A stretch of 5,380 bases of DNA from Bacillota bacterium (GTDB lineage Bacteria; Bacillota; Clostridia; Clostridiales; Clostridiaceae), in the NCBI GenBank assembly GCA_023440105.1, contig JAEXSY010000539.1, forward strand, positions 1 through 5,380, in the 5' to 3' direction. The translations under genes were made by a program, and so were the position numbers. Below, in pieces: positions 1 through 4,990 of this stretch; position 1 is the stretch's first letter, and every line of letters begins with the position of its first letter. The notes under the pieces are model-generated. The model saw only the letters and a list, made by a program, of their open reading frames with translations, did not search any database and had not been told where the DNA came from.

Positions 1-1
1 A

Positions 2-616
2 ATTATTTCTAATAAAAACACTAAAGCCCTATTAGAAAAAAGAAAAGCCGAGTTAATCTCTCAAATAGCCAGGGAACAGGATCAGCTTTCCAGAATCGAA
101 TTTATATTATTAAACGAAGGGGAGGTAATCTCAATGAAGTATCAAGGAATAATAAAAGAGCTGCCAGAATGCATAGTGTACTCCAAAAAAATGGTGGTAC
201 CTAACTACGATGCCTATTTTCAAACAATACCAAGTATCGGTGAACAGGTATCAAAGAAATATCCAGATCTTAAATGTGCTTCACCAGAATATTCCTTTAT
301 ATCCTACCTGGACGGAGAATACAAGACGGAAAATATAAGTATTGAATTCTGCGAGGCCGTGGAGGAAATGAAAGAGGACTTCGATGATATAGTCTTCAAA
401 AAAATCCCCTCTATAACAGCCCTCTCTGTAATGCATAAGGGTTCCTATAGAGAACTGGGAAAAGCCTATGGATATGCTTATAAATGGATTGAAGAAAATA
501 ACTACAGAGTAATAGATAATCCTAGAGAAAACTATATCGATGGCATCTGGAACAAAGAAGATGAGTCAGAATGGCTCACAGAGCTTCAGATTCCAATAGA
601 GAAAAAAACTTTATAA
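2..616 (+). CDS. MerR-family transcriptional regulator with GyrI-like effector-binding domain, 5' truncated by window edge
   Basis: The frame is open from base 2 to the TAA at 614-616 (204 residues visible), so the ATG at 134 (residue 45) is internal to a longer gene. Residues 5-40 form a charged, leucine-bearing helix (ALLEKRKAELISQIAREQ, then LSRIEFIL). It resembles the dimerisation helix that follows the winged-helix domain in MerR/BmrR-type activators; that DNA-binding domain, about 70 residues or more, must lie left of the window. From residue 47 on is a GyrI-like/AraC-effector-binding-like domain: IIKELPECIVYSKKMVVP, the strand SIEFCEAV with an acidic residue, HKGSYRELGKAYGYAYKWIEE, and the closing ESEWLTELQIPI. 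BmrR-type proteins use this fold, with buried acidic residues, to bind cationic lipophilic ligands and then remodel a promoter with a long spacer. The ligand and target are unknown; no target is visible in the window. It converges on the ECF operon and so is not cotranscribed with it. Family call fairly sure, ligand unknown. Confidence 0.85.
   Translation: MISNKNTKALLEKRKAELISQIAREQDQLSRIEFILLNEGEVISMKYQGIIKELPECIVYSKKMVVPNYDAYFQTIPSIGEQVSKKYPDLKCASPEYSFISYLDGEYKTENISIEFCEAVEEMKEDFDDIVFKKIPSITALSVMHKGSYRELGKAYGYAYKWIEENNYRVIDNPRENYIDGIWNKEDESEWLTELQIPIEKKTL
117..125 (+). promoter_or_regulatory. Possible internal ribosome binding site within the MerR/GyrI gene
   Basis: AAGGGGAGG followed by an 8-nt spacer and ATG (134-136) is as good a Shine-Dalgarno arrangement as any in the window. 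It falls exactly at the junction between the coiled-coil helix and the GyrI-like domain. It could allow separate synthesis of the 160-residue ligand-binding domain. It could equally be a by-product of the codons for Glu-Gly-Glu. Sequence arrangement seen; function inferred. Confidence 0.3.
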
Positions 617-642
617 AGATCTTTCAGCCTCACTAGAAATTT

Positions 643-666
643 AAAGGACTCTACTTGGAGTCCTTT
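643..666. terminator. Hairpin between convergent genes, probable bidirectional terminator
   Basis: A perfect 9-bp stem (AAAGGACTC at 643-651 with GAGTCCTTT at 658-666) encloses the 6-nt loop TACTTG. On the plus strand it runs into TTTTAAA; on the minus strand the exit side reads TTTAAATTT. It sits between the ends of the MerR gene (616) and of the convergent ECF operon (708), so it plausibly ends both transcripts. The T-tracts are short and interrupted, so efficiency may be moderate. Confidence 0.7.
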
Positions 667-707
667 TAAATACATAAATATAAATAATCAACTTTCCATA
701 TCCTATT

Positions 708-1508
708 TTATCTATTCTTCAAATAAGCAACCAACTCCTCTGCTCTTAAAAATGTCTCACTAAAGCCTAAGGCATGGGATAGCTTGGTTACATGGGGCTG
801 CTCTAAATGAGCCTTTTCAAGTATTTCCTTGTGTGAGAATACCTCTCTGGTACTTCCCTCTAAGAGAAGCTTTCCTTCTGAAAACACTATAGTTCTTTCA
901 AAAATATCAGCAACAAAATCCATATCATGAATTATTGTTATCACAGTCTTTCCTTGATTCTTAAGCTTTTCAATAGCCCCTTTAATTATCTCTCTTCCAG
1001 CATGGTCCTGAGCTATGGTAGGTTCATCAAGGATGACAACCTCTGTATTCATTGCAATGATTGAAGCGATAGCCAGGAGCTTTCTTGAGGAGAGTCCTAA
1101 ATCATAGGGATTTGCATTTTCCTTACCCTTTAGTCCAACCAATGATAAGGCCTCTGAAGCCCTGCTCTCCGCCTCTTCCCTATCCATACCTATCTGAAGA
1201 GGTCCAAAGCAAGCTTCCTCAATAACCTTATTCTTAAAAATCTGGTCATCAGGATTTTGAAACACCATTCCAATGTGGGCTGCTAGCTTTGCTACCGTAA
1301 GCTCCTTAATATTCCTGCCATTGAGTAGAATTTTTCCTTCAGTGGGTGTTAAAAGTCCCTTGAGGAGCTTAACAAAGGTAGTTTTACCTGCTCCATTTTG
1401 TCCAATGATAGCAGTGGTTTTCTCATCAATGGTGAGACTTATACCTTTTAGTATTTCCTCCTGAGGCTTGTAAGAAAAATGAAGATTATTAATTTCAAGC
1501 ATCGCCAT
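708..1508 (-). CDS. ECF transporter ATPase, second subunit (EcfA2-like) with degenerate signature motif
   Basis: A 266-residue ABC ATPase of the CbiO/EcfA type, the last gene of the S-T-A-A' operon. In ECF transporters two such ATPases form a cytoplasmic dimer that drives EcfT and the S component to import a micronutrient. Visible motifs: Walker A GQNGAGKT (36-43), Q-loop VFQNPDDQ (Q84), Walker B VVILDE (157-162, catalytic E162), and the H-loop histidine H194 in IIHD. Where LSGGQ is expected this protein has LGLSS (137-141) in NPYDLGLSSRKLLAIAS, so the composite ATP site formed with the partner's Walker A is probably impaired. The D-loop is also unusual (IAQD rather than SxLD). The gene overlaps the 3' end of the upstream ATPase gene by 14 bp. 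GGAGG (1521-1517) lies 8 nt before the first ATG and 14 nt before the ATG at codon 3, so I keep the first. Family call firm; regulatory-subunit role inferred. Confidence 0.92.
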   Translation of the reverse strand: MAMLEINNLHFSYKPQEEILKGISLTIDEKTTAIIGQNGAGKTTFVKLLKGLLTPTEGKILLNGRNIKELTVAKLAAHIGMVFQNPDDQIFKNKVIEEACFGPLQIGMDREEAESRASEALSLVGLKGKENANPYDLGLSSRKLLAIASIIAMNTEVVILDEPTIAQDHAGREIIKGAIEKLKNQGKTVITIIHDMDFVADIFERTIVFSEGKLLLEGSTREVFSHKEILEKAHLEQPHVTKLSHALGFSETFLRAEELVAYLKNR

Positions 1509-2367
1509 GTAAGCTTCCTCCCCTCTCTTCCACAGGAGTTAACAGCTCCTTAGCCTCCTCCAAGGTTACAGGATATAAGGAGGTCTTAGGATATTTAATT
1601 CCTAACCCTTTAAAGATTTTTGTATACATAGGAGGCTCCACACCATAGGTACTTATGTCTTCTCTAGAGAACAACCTTTGAGGAGTATCCACAGCAATTA
1701 CCTTCCCTTCATTCATAAGCACCACTCTATCACTGTAAGTAGCTAACTTTTCAATCTTATGCTCTACCATAATGATTGTGATACCTTTTTTACTGAGCTT
1801 CTGCACCGCAGAAAACACCTCTTCACTGCCCTCTGGGTCCAGCTGTGAGGTAGGCTCGTCCAGTATTATGATCTCGGGCTTCATGGCTATAATGCTTGCT
1901 ATTGCCATCCTCTGCATCTGACCACCAGACAACTCAAAAGGACTTCTATTCTTAAGCCAGCCTATATCCAAAATATCCATAGCCTCCTCTATCCTTACTA
2001 TCATCTCTCCTTTTGGTATTCCCATATTCTCAAGTCCAAAGGCAATTTCTTCATATACCGTAAGCTTAGAACCGGTAATCTGATTGAAGGGATTTTGGAA
2101 TACAAGCCCTACCTTTTTACATACTTCATGGACTCCTGCCTTTTTCACCTCAAGGTCATCCACTAAAACTCTCCCCCCATAGGCCCCCTTATAGAAGTTA
2201 GGCACAAGGCCAACGATAGCCTGACATAGGGTGCTCTTGCCTGCCCCATTTCTTCCTACTATTCCTATAAATTCTCCCGGTAAAATGGTAAGAGATATAT
2301 TATCTAGAGCTAAATTAGTGGTTTCAGGATATCTATATTTTAAATTTTCAATAACTATCTTAACCAT
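1495..2367 (-). CDS. ECF transporter ATPase, first subunit (EcfA1-like), consensus motifs
   Basis: A 290-residue ABC ATPase with every canonical motif: Walker A GRNGAGKS (38-45), Q-loop VFQNPFNQ (Q91), signature LSGGQ (146-150), Walker B IIILDE (166-171), D-loop SQLD (174-177) and switch histidine H203 in VEHK. It has the C-terminal extension of about 80 residues usual in EcfA proteins. It should pair with the downstream ATPase to energise the ECF complex at the inner face of the membrane. The longest open frame begins at a TTG at 2382, but the Shine-Dalgarno GGAGG (2380-2376) lies immediately after that codon and 8 nt before ATG 2367, so the start is 2367. The gene overlaps the end of ecfT by 13 bp and the next ATPase by 14 bp, indicating translational coupling. 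Its LSGGQ should complete the ATP site on the partner's Walker A, which is the intact site of the pair. Confidence 0.95.
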   Translation of the reverse strand: MVKIVIENLKYRYPETTNLALDNISLTILPGEFIGIVGRNGAGKSTLCQAIVGLVPNFYKGAYGGRVLVDDLEVKKAGVHEVCKKVGLVFQNPFNQITGSKLTVYEEIAFGLENMGIPKGEMIVRIEEAMDILDIGWLKNRSPFELSGGQMQRMAIASIIAMKPEIIILDEPTSQLDPEGSEEVFSAVQKLSKKGITIIMVEHKIEKLATYSDRVVLMNEGKVIAVDTPQRLFSREDISTYGVEPPMYTKIFKGLGIKYPKTSLYPVTLEEAKELLTPVEERGGSLHGDA

Positions 2368-3131
2368 CTTATTACCCTCCAAACCACTGCTGCTAATATT
2401 AGAGCTATGAGAACAAGCTGTATGTACTTATCCTCTGGAATTTTTCTTTCATCATTTAAAAATGTCTTCCTCTCCTCACTATTAAAACCTCTAACCTCTA
2501 GGGCCAGGGCTCTTTCCTTGGTATTTATCAGAGTGCTCATAACCACAGGAGATATGAGAGGTATAAAGGCTTTAATCCTAGTTATCATCTTACCTTCTGT
2601 CTCCATACCCCTACTCCTTTGAGCATCAGTAATTGTGGACATAATCTCAGTCATCTGTGGTATTAATTGAAATATAGATATGAACACATAACCAAACCTA
2701 GGAGAAAAGCCTCTTCTTACAAAGTTTTCAATCATATCCGAAGGCTTTGTGGTAAGGGTCAGAACACAGAAGCTAAGGAGTATATTGATTATGTTTATTA
2801 CAATTCCCATAGCAAAGGTTAAGCCTTCTTCGTAAAATACTAGAGGCCCAATTGTCACTAGGGGAGTTTCATTTTCAGCACGGAAAAGCCCCTGTATTAT
2901 TATTACTGTAATGAGTACAAAGCCTGATACTCCAAGAATAGGCAGGGTTTTTCTCAAAACCCTGCTCCATAGAAGTAAAAGCAAACTGAATAAAATGAAA
3001 GCTCCTCCCAGCCAGATACTTCCTGCTATAAATGGGACTGTTATAGCAGCAATAATATATAATATCTTACTTTCAGGCGCAACCTTATTAAGATAGGAGC
3101 CATTTTCTACATATAAGCTTATACTTTTCAA
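2355..3131 (-). CDS. ECF transporter transmembrane scaffold (EcfT/CbiQ family)
   Basis: A 258-residue membrane protein of the EcfT (CbiQ-like) family, the T component that links two ATPases to the substrate-binding S subunit. Hydrophobic segments lie near residues 22-36, 41-57, 62-83, 104-126, 148-160, 187-202 and 237-253; the usual count is 4-8. The long cytoplasmic coupling region carries the two short family motifs normally written A-R-G, here as SRG (173-175, in QRSRGME) and VRG (213-215, in LEVRGF). These arginines insert into grooves of the ATPases in known structures. The opening NGSYLNKVAPESKIL matches the usual LHxLDPRxKL-like start of the family. The frame extends to a GTG at 3140, but GAGGTG (3143-3138) overlaps that codon and lies 6 nt before TTG 3131, so TTG is the better start. 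It begins 18 bp after the S gene and overlaps the ATPase gene by 13 bp. Confidence 0.9.
   Translation of the reverse strand: MKSISLYVENGSYLNKVAPESKILYIIAAITVPFIAGSIWLGGAFILFSLLLLLWSRVLRKTLPILGVSGFVLITVIIIQGLFRAENETPLVTIGPLVFYEEGLTFAMGIVINIINILLSFCVLTLTTKPSDMIENFVRRGFSPRFGYVFISIFQLIPQMTEIMSTITDAQRSRGMETEGKMITRIKAFIPLISPVVMSTLINTKERALALEVRGFNSEERKTFLNDERKIPEDKYIQLVLIALILAAVVWRVIRWLR
2375..2380 (-). promoter_or_regulatory. Ribosome binding site that fixes the EcfA1 start at 2367
   Basis: GGAGGG read on the minus strand lies inside the codons of the longest open frame and 8 nt before the ATG at 2367-2365. The TTG at 2382 has no comparable site upstream, so the longer reading is rejected. Confidence 0.75.
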
Positions 3132-3137
3132 AAGTGA

Positions 3138-3143
3138 CACCTC
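3138..3143 (-). promoter_or_regulatory. Ribosome binding site that favours a TTG start for EcfT
   Basis: GAGGTG (part of GGAGAGGTG at 3146-3138 on the minus strand) is followed by the 6-nt spacer TCACTT and TTG 3131. The in-frame GTG at 3140 is itself part of this site. Its only other possible signal, GGAG at 3146-3143, would leave just 2 nt, too close for normal initiation. Confidence 0.6.
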
Positions 3144-3149
3144 TCCAGT

Positions 3150-3755
3150 CTATAAATCAAGATTTTCAACGTCTCCGGTATTTTGATATAAGGTAATAAT
3201 ATTTCTTGGGAGACTCTTATATATACCATATACAATTAATACCACTGCCAGCTTATCAGGCAAATCCACAACTAGTTCATCCAGGAAGGAAGCAATAAAT
3301 ACAGGGATGTTATTGTCAGTTGCCCAGGCAAACAAAGCATCTCCCCAAATATTTCCCGTGGTTCCACCCCAAAATATAATATTTAAAGGAGTAGATATAA
3401 CAACTGCCACAAGACCAGTTATAAGACCTGCAGCTATTACTCCCTTTATATTTTTTAGGAAGCCTTTATGCGCTAAATAACCAACTATAATTCCTATACC
3501 TATATTAGTAAGAGCATATACTGTAGCTATAGGATCTGCTGTAACTCCATAGATAACGTTATTAATTGCTCCAACTAAAGCACCTACAATTGGACCTCCT
3601 AAAATAGCGGAGATGCATGTCCCTATAGAATCAAGCCAAAGGGGAAGCTTTAATACCTGTGCAAAGAGCTTTCCGAGATAATTAATTCCTACAGCTGCTG
3701 GTATTAATACAAGGGTAGCAGTGTTAAATTTAAAAGACCATAATTTTTTATTCAC
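3150..3755 (-). CDS. ECF transporter S component (substrate-binding membrane subunit), specificity unknown
   Basis: A 201-residue, very hydrophobic protein, first gene of the operon and of the size and form of ECF S components (about six helices, here near residues 10-32, 45-68, 72-95, 103-128, 148-162 and 166-182). S components bind a vitamin, precursor or metal with high affinity and topple in the membrane when coupled to EcfT and the ATPases. Features that may line the pocket: LPLWLDSIGT (37-46), GGPIVGALVGAINN (53-66), N84, PLNIIFWGGTTGN (123-135) and the acidic stretch FLDELVVDLPDKL (157-169). The LDSIGT and DLPDK motifs recall S components in predicted ECF systems of clostridia and enterobacteria linked to nucleoside or queuosine-type salvage. 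That is from memory and weak; it is not clearly RibU, ThiT, BioY or a CbiM-type protein. AGGAGG (3768-3763) sits 7 nt before GTG 3755, so the upstream in-frame ATG at 3773 is rejected. Confidence 0.82.
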   Translation of the reverse strand: MNKKLWSFKFNTATLVLIPAAVGINYLGKLFAQVLKLPLWLDSIGTCISAILGGPIVGALVGAINNVIYGVTADPIATVYALTNIGIGIIVGYLAHKGFLKNIKGVIAAGLITGLVAVVISTPLNIIFWGGTTGNIWGDALFAWATDNNIPVFIASFLDELVVDLPDKLAVVLIVYGIYKSLPRNIITLYQNTGDVENLDL

Positions 3756-3762
3756 AATAATT

Positions 3763-3768
3763 CCTCCT
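3763..3768 (-). promoter_or_regulatory. Ribosome binding site that fixes the S-component start at GTG 3755
   Basis: AGGAGG on the minus strand lies 7 nt before GTG 3755. The ATG at 3773 precedes this site and has only AT-rich sequence upstream. Starting at 3755 gives the N-terminus MNKKLWSFKFNTATL, a normal positively charged start before the first helix. Confidence 0.75.
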
Positions 3769-3791
3769 ACCATAATATCCTATTAATAAGT

Positions 3792-3820
3792 ATTTTAATG
3801 TAATATATAGCATAATACAA
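3792..3820 (-). promoter_or_regulatory. Candidate promoter of the ECF operon
   Basis: On the minus strand TTGTAT (3820-3815) and TAAAAT (3797-3792) are separated by 17 nt, a fair sigma-A pair, which would leave a leader of only about 30 nt before the GTG start. An alternative extended -10, TGCTATATA (3812-3804), lies in the same place. Base composition here is so AT-rich that several matches are expected. A leader this short leaves no room for a riboswitch. Confidence 0.35.
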
Positions 3821-3843
3821 TATATATTCCATATATTGTATTA
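3813..3843. repeat. Perfect 13-bp inverted repeat in the divergent intergenic region, candidate operator
   Basis: TAATACAATATAT (3813-3825) and ATATATTGTATTA (3831-3843) are exact reverse complements around ATTCC. The outer heptamer TGTATTA/TAATACA recurs once more as TGTAATA at 3799-3805. The repeat overlaps the likely -35 of the transporter operon and lies about 57 bp upstream of the -10 for the rightward genes. It has no T-tract exit typical of a terminator, so an operator for a dimeric regulator is the better guess. Sequence symmetry is seen; binding is inferred. Confidence 0.6.
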
Positions 3844-3877
3844 CAGTAAAAATTTATTCAATCTTCCTATTAAGAGG

Positions 3878-3905
3878 ATGTTATTAAAGAATTTTAGTGT
3901 ATAAT
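3878..3905 (+). promoter_or_regulatory. Candidate promoter for the SH3b-GNAT gene pair
   Basis: A perfect TATAAT lies at 3900-3905, 42 bp before the ATG at 3948. Upstream only a poor -35 match is found (ATGTTA at 3878-3883, spacer 16). The -10 is convincing by itself, the -35 is not. Confidence 0.4.
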
Positions 3906-3947
3906 AAGTATATATAGTTATAACATGTATTTTATGGAGGATTATGT

Positions 3948-4361
3948 ATGATTCATTCGAATAAAGGCAAGCTATATTCTACCTTTATTATTGCAGTCCT
4001 TATATTAGCTTTAGGGGCAACTGTATTATTGGGAGAAAATAAGCAAGCTAAGCTTAAGGAAGAAAACTTAAAATTATTAAAAATATTAACAGAGACCTCC
4101 AAAAAAGAAGCCTCTAAAGAAAAAGATAGTACAATCTCCCCAGAAAATATCTCAGAAAACGAGGAAGATGAGGAGAGACTAGTTTATTCTAAAGAAAATA
4201 TCAATGTTCGGTCTGGCCCTGGAACTAACTACAGTATTTTAGGCTCCCTGCTAGCCAATCAAAGAGTCCCTCTTATAGAAAAACGCTCTGACGGCTGGAG
4301 TAAGATACTATTTAATGGCAAGGAAGCTTACTGCAGCAGCAGTTATCTGAAGGAGGAATAA
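3948..4361 (+). CDS. Membrane-anchored SH3b (SH3_3-like) domain protein
   Basis: A 137-residue protein with three parts. Residues 1-10 are basic and 11-29 form one hydrophobic helix (FIIAVLILALGATVLL), an uncleaved signal anchor or signal peptide without a lipobox cysteine. Residues 30-77 are a highly charged Lys/Glu/Ser linker with coiled-coil character at 33-50. Residues 78-135 are a bacterial SH3 domain with the hallmark NINVRSGPGTNYSILGSL (84-101), then DGWSKILFNGKEAYCSSSYL (115-134). Such domains usually bind peptidoglycan or surface ligands outside the cell, often attached to an amidase or peptidase; here there is no catalytic domain, so a wall-binding or sensory role is inferred. TGGAGG (3935-3940) with a 7-nt spacer supports the start. 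The GNAT gene follows 24 bp later. A single cysteine (C129) lies in the SH3b domain, unremarkable by itself. Confidence 0.85.
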   Translation: MIHSNKGKLYSTFIIAVLILALGATVLLGENKQAKLKEENLKLLKILTETSKKEASKEKDSTISPENISENEEDEERLVYSKENINVRSGPGTNYSILGSLLANQRVPLIEKRSDGWSKILFNGKEAYCSSSYLKEE

Positions 4362-4385
4362 AAATAGTTTCTATTAGGTGATTTT

Positions 4386-4916
4386 ATGGATGTATGTATT
4401 AGAAAAGGAACTATGAATGATATTGCTGAGTTGGCCAAGTTATATGATGATATGAATGATTTCCTGGCAGAGAACACAAACTATCCTGGATGGAGAAAAG
4501 GAATCTATCCCACAGGAGCAGATGCTGCTGAGGGTATAAGGGAAAATAGTCTGTTTGTAGCAGTAAAGGATAATGCTATTGTTGGCTCCTTGATACTTCG
4601 AAACAAGCCTGAAGAAGCTTACTATAAAGCTTCTTGGGAAAAAAAACTATCCTATGATAAGGTCTTTGTTATATATACCTTTGTTGTCCATCCTGATTTT
4701 TCAAAGCAAGGGATTGGTTCTAAAATGCTAGAGTTTGCAGAGAGCTTTGGCAGACAGCAAAAAATGGAGTCCTTAAGGCTTGATGTTTATTCAAAAAATT
4801 ACCCTGCAATTCATTTATATGAAAAGAATAATTTTGAGTATATTGATACAGTTGATTTAGGTTTAGAAGAGTACGGGCTTAAATGGTTTAGATTATATGA
4901 GAAATTGATTTTATAA
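4386..4916 (+). CDS. GNAT-family N-acetyltransferase
   Basis: A 176-residue single-domain GNAT enzyme, which transfers an acetyl group from acetyl-CoA to an amine. The N-terminus IRKGTMNDIAELAKLYDDM is the usual R-x-a-t-x-x-D opening. Strand 4 and motif A read FVVHPDFSKQGIGSKML (99-115), with Q108-G109-I110-G111 as the pyrophosphate-binding loop; S106 occupies the usual Arg/Gln position. Motif B, LRLDVYSKNYPAIHLYEKNNF (130-150), has N138, A141 and Y145 in the usual places, with Y145 the likely general acid. The sequence WRKGIYPT (36-43) resembles the region of clostridial GNAT proteins that often precedes a long insert before motif A. The acceptor cannot be told: protein N-terminus, polyamine, amino acid or antibiotic are all possible. 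The start is supported by TAGGTG (4375-4380) 5 nt upstream. The gene lies 24 bp after the SH3b gene and is probably cotranscribed with it; a strong hairpin follows. Confidence 0.9.
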   Translation: MDVCIRKGTMNDIAELAKLYDDMNDFLAENTNYPGWRKGIYPTGADAAEGIRENSLFVAVKDNAIVGSLILRNKPEEAYYKASWEKKLSYDKVFVIYTFVVHPDFSKQGIGSKMLEFAESFGRQQKMESLRLDVYSKNYPAIHLYEKNNFEYIDTVDLGLEEYGLKWFRLYEKLIL

Positions 4917-4922
4917 AAAGAT

Positions 4923-4963
4923 ATAAGGATCCTTGGAAGTAGTATTCCTTGGATCCTTATTTT
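4923..4963. terminator. Strong bidirectional rho-independent terminator
   Basis: ATAAGGATCC (4923-4932) pairs perfectly with GGATCCTTAT (4951-4960). After a TT/TT internal mismatch, GGAA (4935-4938) pairs with TTCC (4945-4948) around the loop GTAGTA. The plus-strand exit is TTTTATAT; the minus-strand exit reads ATCTTTTTAT. It lies between the convergent GNAT gene (end 4916) and the heptad-protein gene (end 4991) and probably serves both. Confidence 0.85.
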
Positions 4964-4990
4964 ATATATTAGGGGTCAGATGATTTCAAA

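Noticed and set aside
1273..1464. Plus-strand open frame of 63 codons
   Set aside because: It lies wholly antisense to the second ATPase gene, has no ribosome binding site of note and its protein resembles no family; it is a by-product of ATPase codons.
2407..2622. Plus-strand open frame of 71 codons
   Set aside because: It is antisense to ecfT, whose protein is clearly the real product; the hydrophobic character reflects the opposite-strand membrane helices.
2911..3096. Plus-strand open frame of 61 codons
   Set aside because: It is antisense to the N-terminal membrane segments of EcfT, with no independent support.
3756..3947. Riboswitch or small RNA in the divergent intergenic region
   Set aside because: ECF operons are often riboswitch-controlled, so I looked on both strands. 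The region is nearly all A and T, shows no conserved riboswitch core that I recognise, and the best promoter leaves only a very short leader.
4612..4635. Perfect 9-bp inverted repeat AAGAAGCTT/AAGCTTCTT with a 6-nt loop inside the GNAT gene
   Set aside because: It lies in the middle of a coding region, encodes ordinary residues (EEAYYKAS), has no T-tract, and is short enough to arise by chance in AT-rich DNA.
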